Shown here: one piece after another, positions 60,798 through 64,000 of the stretch
Numbering within the stretch: the stretch's first letter is position 1
Layout: each line of letters opens with the position of its first letter
NCBI RefSeq assembly: GCF_900198195.1
Contig: NZ_LT899436.1
Location: 868,001-932,000, forward strand
Direction: 5' to 3'
DNA length: 64,000 nt
From: Tenacibaculum jejuense
GTDB taxonomy: Bacteria; Bacteroidota; Bacteroidia; Flavobacteriales; Flavobacteriaceae
Position numbers and translations under genes: made by a program
Notes under the pieces: generated by a model
The model's database searches: none
Told to the model about the DNA's origin: nothing
What the model saw: the letters and a program-made list of their open reading frames with translations, nothing else

Positions 60798-62736
60798 AAT
60801 TTTTTATCAATACAATTTCTTGGTTCTGAGCATTAATAATTTGATTGTAAAATTCTTTTAAATAATGATATTCTTGTTGATTAAATACAGCTCTACGAAG
60901 AAAGAATTTAGAAAATATTTTTACAGAGTTCTCTGTTTTTTTAGCGTTGAAAATAAATCTTCCACCATTGTTGGGTAGACTTATAATTTTATTTTCAGGT
61001 AATTTATTAATACTATATCCATCAGGTATTTTAATGTTTACTTGATGAGATTTAGAAAAAGTAAAGCCAAAATTTACAGGATAGTTTCTTTCATTTAGTT
61101 TAAAAGGATTTTCCTTAGTGCGGTCTGTGAAAAAAGGGTTTAAACGAATCGTATTTTCTTGTGCTATCTCTGGAATATTAATTTTAAGAACTGTTTTAAA
61201 AGTTCCCTCACCGTCTTTAGCAGCTATATTATTCAAAGAATCGACTTCTATAAATGGGTTTTTACTTTCAAACTCATCTAAATATTCATCTTCAGATTTA
61301 GAATTTACTCTTTTTCGTTCTCTTTGCGCATAGTAACCTTTTCTTGAAGTTTTTATTTCACCTTTAAGTTCGTCTTCTTCAAAATTTAATGAAATACTAT
61401 GAGAAATGTAAGAATTAAACTTAGGTTTTATAAGTTCCCAATAACTTCCTTTGCTAAAATCTAAAACTCTTCCGTCTCCATTTAAGCATCTAAAAGGAAT
61501 TTCTCCAAATAATAAATTCTTATCTGTTGCGTCTAAAAAATAGCTTTCATCGTTAATTATAACTTTAACCAAAACATAATTGAACTCGGTAACAGAAGGG
61601 AAAAGTTTGGTTACTTTACCGTTTTCTCTAGTGGAAAGAACAACTAAATAACTTTCTATTTTTGCTGCTTGAAGCGCGTTGTATAAAGAAAGGTTAATTG
61701 CATCTACACTACCTATTTTATCTTGATAAATATCTTTTACTTTAATTTTGTCACTAGACCAAAGTTTGCCATTCCAGTTTAACTCTTTTTGGATATGTTG
61801 ATAAACAGCTTTGGCTCTGCCAAGATTATCTTTGTTAGCTAAAACTTCTTCAGGAAGATTTCGCTTAAAATAATTTTTCTTAGAAGTTTGTCCGTCGAAA
61901 AGATTGTTTTTTAAAGTTTTATCAGCATCTTTCCAAGTCTTCGTAAATTTTGTAACTCTTCCATGGACATTAGTATAAGAAACAGGTTCAAAAATAACTT
62001 TAGACTTAAAATTCTCTTCAGAAAGCATATAATCTTCACCTTTGAAAGCAGGAATATGATCTAAGCCAAATTCTGTAACGTTACAATCGCCAGTAATTCC
62101 ATTAGACAATACAACACATTCTTTTTCTATATGATTGTTTTTTCTATCTAAAGGTTTATATAATCTTAATCGAATGTTATAGTTCCAATTACCTAATATA
62201 GTTGCTTTAAAGTCACTTTTTATTTTAGGGATATCAGATTGAAAAACCCAATCATCTAATTTATTATATGGTGAAATAACACTGTACGTGTATTCAATGA
62301 TTGATCCAGCTTTAACATTTGGTAAAGTGAAACTTGTTTGATTCCAGTTTTCAGATAGTTGTTTCTTATAAATACGTTGATCTGAAAGAAATATTTTTTT
62401 AATCAATCCGTCTGTTGATGTATAAGAAATTGCTTTAATATTAATCACTTTTTCTTTTTTGTAAGTGTTTATAGAAATATTAGCTCTTTCCACTTCAGAC
62501 GTATCAAAAATTTTTACCCTTCTGTAAACATCTCTTCTAAAATTGTAATCATTTTTTTGATCGATATACACATGGCCTTTTTCTTCAAGAACAAGAGCTT
62601 TAGCACTAGAATCTTTTTCATAAAAGGTCATTTCTAATTCTTTTAAGCTAGCTAAACCCAATTCTTGAATTGTACCCATTTGCGCATGAATAATTACGCT
62701 AAAAAGGAATAAGGCTAATGTGTAAATATATTTCAT
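60796..62736 (-). CDS. DUF3857/transglutaminase-fold protein 1, catalytic residues missing
   Basis: The 646-residue protein has a signal peptide (to IHAQ, residue 19), a DUF3857 domain (NVKAGSIIEYTYSVISP near 138), a transglutaminase-like domain (about 280-400) and a DUF2569/3858-like C-terminal part. In active transglutaminase folds a Cys stands in a GxCxD segment; here the segment reads GSVDAINLSLYNAL. The following His is replaced by Tyr (EFNYVLVKV), while the Asp region FLDATD is kept. It is therefore probably not an active enzyme but an envelope scaffold. Tandem paralogue of the next gene, nine bases away. Confidence 0.85.
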   Translation of the reverse strand: MKYIYTLALFLFSVIIHAQMGTIQELGLASLKELEMTFYEKDSSAKALVLEEKGHVYIDQKNDYNFRRDVYRRVKIFDTSEVERANISINTYKKEKVINIKAISYTSTDGLIKKIFLSDQRIYKKQLSENWNQTSFTLPNVKAGSIIEYTYSVISPYNKLDDWVFQSDIPKIKSDFKATILGNWNYNIRLRLYKPLDRKNNHIEKECVVLSNGITGDCNVTEFGLDHIPAFKGEDYMLSEENFKSKVIFEPVSYTNVHGRVTKFTKTWKDADKTLKNNLFDGQTSKKNYFKRNLPEEVLANKDNLGRAKAVYQHIQKELNWNGKLWSSDKIKVKDIYQDKIGSVDAINLSLYNALQAAKIESYLVVLSTRENGKVTKLFPSVTEFNYVLVKVIINDESYFLDATDKNLLFGEIPFRCLNGDGRVLDFSKGSYWELIKPKFNSYISHSISLNFEEDELKGEIKTSRKGYYAQRERKRVNSKSEDEYLDEFESKNPFIEVDSLNNIAAKDGEGTFKTVLKINIPEIAQENTIRLNPFFTDRTKENPFKLNERNYPVNFGFTFSKSHQVNIKIPDGYSINKLPENKIISLPNNGGRFIFNAKKTENSVKIFSKFFLRRAVFNQQEYHYLKEFYNQIINAQNQEIVLIKN

Positions 62737-62745
62737 TGATTGATC

Positions 62746-64000
62746 TTATGTTTTAGAAATAATAATTTTTTCATTCTGTTTAGCAACTAATTGTTTAAAA
62801 AAGTCTTTCACAGTTTGATAGTATGTAGGAGAAATTACAGCAGAATTGAATTGTAATTTAGAGTTTACTTGTATAGTTTGTCCGTTTGCTGTTACTACAA
62901 ATTTAAAGAAACCTAACTCGTCTGGTATTCCAATAGCCAATTGTTCTGGTATAAATTCTACTTTATATCCTTCAGGTATTTTAATAGAAACATTATTTGT
63001 TTCGTTCCAAGGAGTAGCGAAATCTATAGGAAATTTTCGTTCCTCACTCTTAAAAGGGTTTTGCTTCATAGTTAAAAACAAAAGAGGATTAATGTATAAC
63101 TTACCATTAATTTCTTCTACTAAATCGTCTGAAGTAAACTTAAACATTCTGCTCAATGGTTTGCTAATGTTTTTGTTGTTTCTACTTTTAAAATCTTCAA
63201 TTTCTAAATTATAATTTTCTTCAAATTTAGAAATCAATTCTTCTTCATTTAAATGATTGTAAGTTTTTCGACTCGATAATGCTTTAAGATTAGTTTCGTT
63301 TTGAATAATAAATCCTGAACCAGTTCCCTCATCATCGATACTTATTTTTACTTTATTATTTTCTGTAGCATAAGAGGAAGAACTTAGTTTAATCCAAGAA
63401 GAATTTCCGTTTTTCAATACTTTTCTTCCATTCCAATTTAAAGCTCTAACAGGAAGAGTATTTGGAATAGAATATGGTTCGGTCGCGTCTAAAAGGGCAT
63501 ATTTACCATTTGCAAATTCAACCAGACTTATCACGTAATTAAATCCATCTAACGTTGGAAAAAGAGGAATACCATTTGATCTAGAACTTACTAAAACAGG
63601 ATTTGCATTTAAGCCTGCACTTCTTAACATAGAAGTTAACATTAAGTTGATATCTGCTACATTTCCAACACCTTCTTTGTAGGCTTTTTTAACACCAAAT
63701 TCTGCGTATTTACTGTAGTTACCATTCCATTTTGTTTTTGATTTTACAAATTGAAATATTGCTCCCAATTTTTCATATTCACTTTTAGCAGTATTAAGAA
63801 TTTTTGTTAAGTCTTCTTTGTAGTATTTTGATTTATCTAATTCATTTCCAAAGTTTTTGTATGAGTAGATTTTCTTGCTGACATCTTCCCATGTAGTTGT
63901 GTAGTATTTAGGAGATGCTCCAGGCATTTTTATAAAAGATAATTCGTATTTAACTCCGCCTCTGTAATTTTTAGGAGTATAAACAAAGGGTTCTGATTCA
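62746..64000 (-). CDS. DUF3857/transglutaminase-fold protein 2, 5' end outside window
   Basis: The frame is open from the stop at 62746 to the right edge; an internal ATG at 63927 is not the true start, because conserved codons (PFVYTPKNYRGGVKYEL) precede it in frame. About 418 residues are visible. The transglutaminase-like part (AIFQFVKSKTKWNGNY; GVGNVADINLMLTSML; GFNYVISLVEF; ALLDATEP) again lacks the expected Cys and His. It is a paralogue of the downstream gene, with which it forms an operon. N-terminal DUF3857 and signal peptide lie beyond base 64000. Confidence 0.85.
   Translation of the reverse strand, partial: ESEPFVYTPKNYRGGVKYELSFIKMPGASPKYYTTTWEDVSKKIYSYKNFGNELDKSKYYKEDLTKILNTAKSEYEKLGAIFQFVKSKTKWNGNYSKYAEFGVKKAYKEGVGNVADINLMLTSMLRSAGLNANPVLVSSRSNGIPLFPTLDGFNYVISLVEFANGKYALLDATEPYSIPNTLPVRALNWNGRKVLKNGNSSWIKLSSSSYATENNKVKISIDDEGTGSGFIIQNETNLKALSSRKTYNHLNEEELISKFEENYNLEIEDFKSRNNKNISKPLSRMFKFTSDDLVEEINGKLYINPLLFLTMKQNPFKSEERKFPIDFATPWNETNNVSIKIPEGYKVEFIPEQLAIGIPDELGFFKFVVTANGQTIQVNSKLQFNSAVISPTYYQTVKDFFKQLVAKQNEKIIISKT

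Noticed and set aside
1..64000. tRNA, rRNA, insertion sequence or prophage
   Set aside because: No cloverleaf-type arms, rRNA stretches, transposase or phage structural operon were seen; the tail-fibre-like genes have signal peptides and no other phage genes around them.

Overview
The window is an AT-rich chromosomal stretch from a member of the Flavobacteriaceae (Bacteroidota), probably a marine, gliding-type genus such as Tenacibaculum or a relative; the genus is a guess. The evidence is gene content: gldA, a type IX secretion (T9SS) C-terminal sorting domain, DUF5686 and DUF3857 proteins, a DnaE with an N-terminal exonuclease domain, and a CNT transporter with an extra N-terminal domain. 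Many genes also have Bacteroidota-type -7 promoter boxes (TAnnTTTG) and lack Shine-Dalgarno sequences. I found no rRNA, tRNA, CRISPR array, transposase or prophage.

Layout. 1-2.8 kb: truncated lipoprotein, phosphopantetheinyl transferase and ahcY. 2.8-5.8 kb: two tandem secreted fibre-like paralogues with near-identical leaders and 3' ends but different middles. 5.9-11.2 kb: an unknown secreted protein, then an overlapping operon of a DUF2891 lipoprotein, an Nramp-fold transporter lacking canonical metal ligands, and 5-oxoprolinase pxpABC. 11.2-22 kb: TlpA-like lipoprotein, dnaE, a TPR histidine kinase, an unknown gene with a homopolymer frameshift, a repeat-like intergenic segment, a sugar-lactone oxidase and a HAD phosphatase. 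22-25.2 kb: thyA, small ORF, folA, GNAT and gldA in one minus-strand series, with a GG-leader peptide gene downstream.

25.2-30.8 kb looks like an accessory island between thyA and nupC. It holds two related Cys-rich GG-type leader peptides, a third fibre-like protein coupled to a T9SS-sorted putative zinc metallopeptidase, a secreted protein with a clan-CD-like His/Cys pattern, and a small membrane protein. 30.8-46.4 kb is mostly housekeeping: nupC, a bifunctional nuclease, etfAB divergent from pdhB across a perfect palindrome, a DUF5686 outer-membrane protein, soluble and membrane pyrophosphatases, an Lrp regulator divergent from a PLP enzyme, and NhaC. At 46.4 kb is a fourth orphan GG-leader peptide. 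46.6-56.7 kb: porin, RNase HII, NdpA-like nucleoid protein, PhnA, small enzymes, rimM-rpsP, cold-shock protein and DUF4407. 56.7-60.8 kb: a BlaI/M56 (BlaR1-like) pair whose promoter carries two BlaI-type operators, divergent from a PepSY-like/DUF2490 pair. 60.8-64 kb: two tandem DUF3857/transglutaminase-fold proteins lacking the expected catalytic residues; the second runs off the window.

The most promising undescribed material is the set of four GG-leader micro-peptides with no modification enzyme or exporter nearby, two of them flanking a fibre/T9SS-protease pair, together with the constant-leader/variable-middle/constant-tail fibre genes. No computation or database search was run; family names come from motif recognition.
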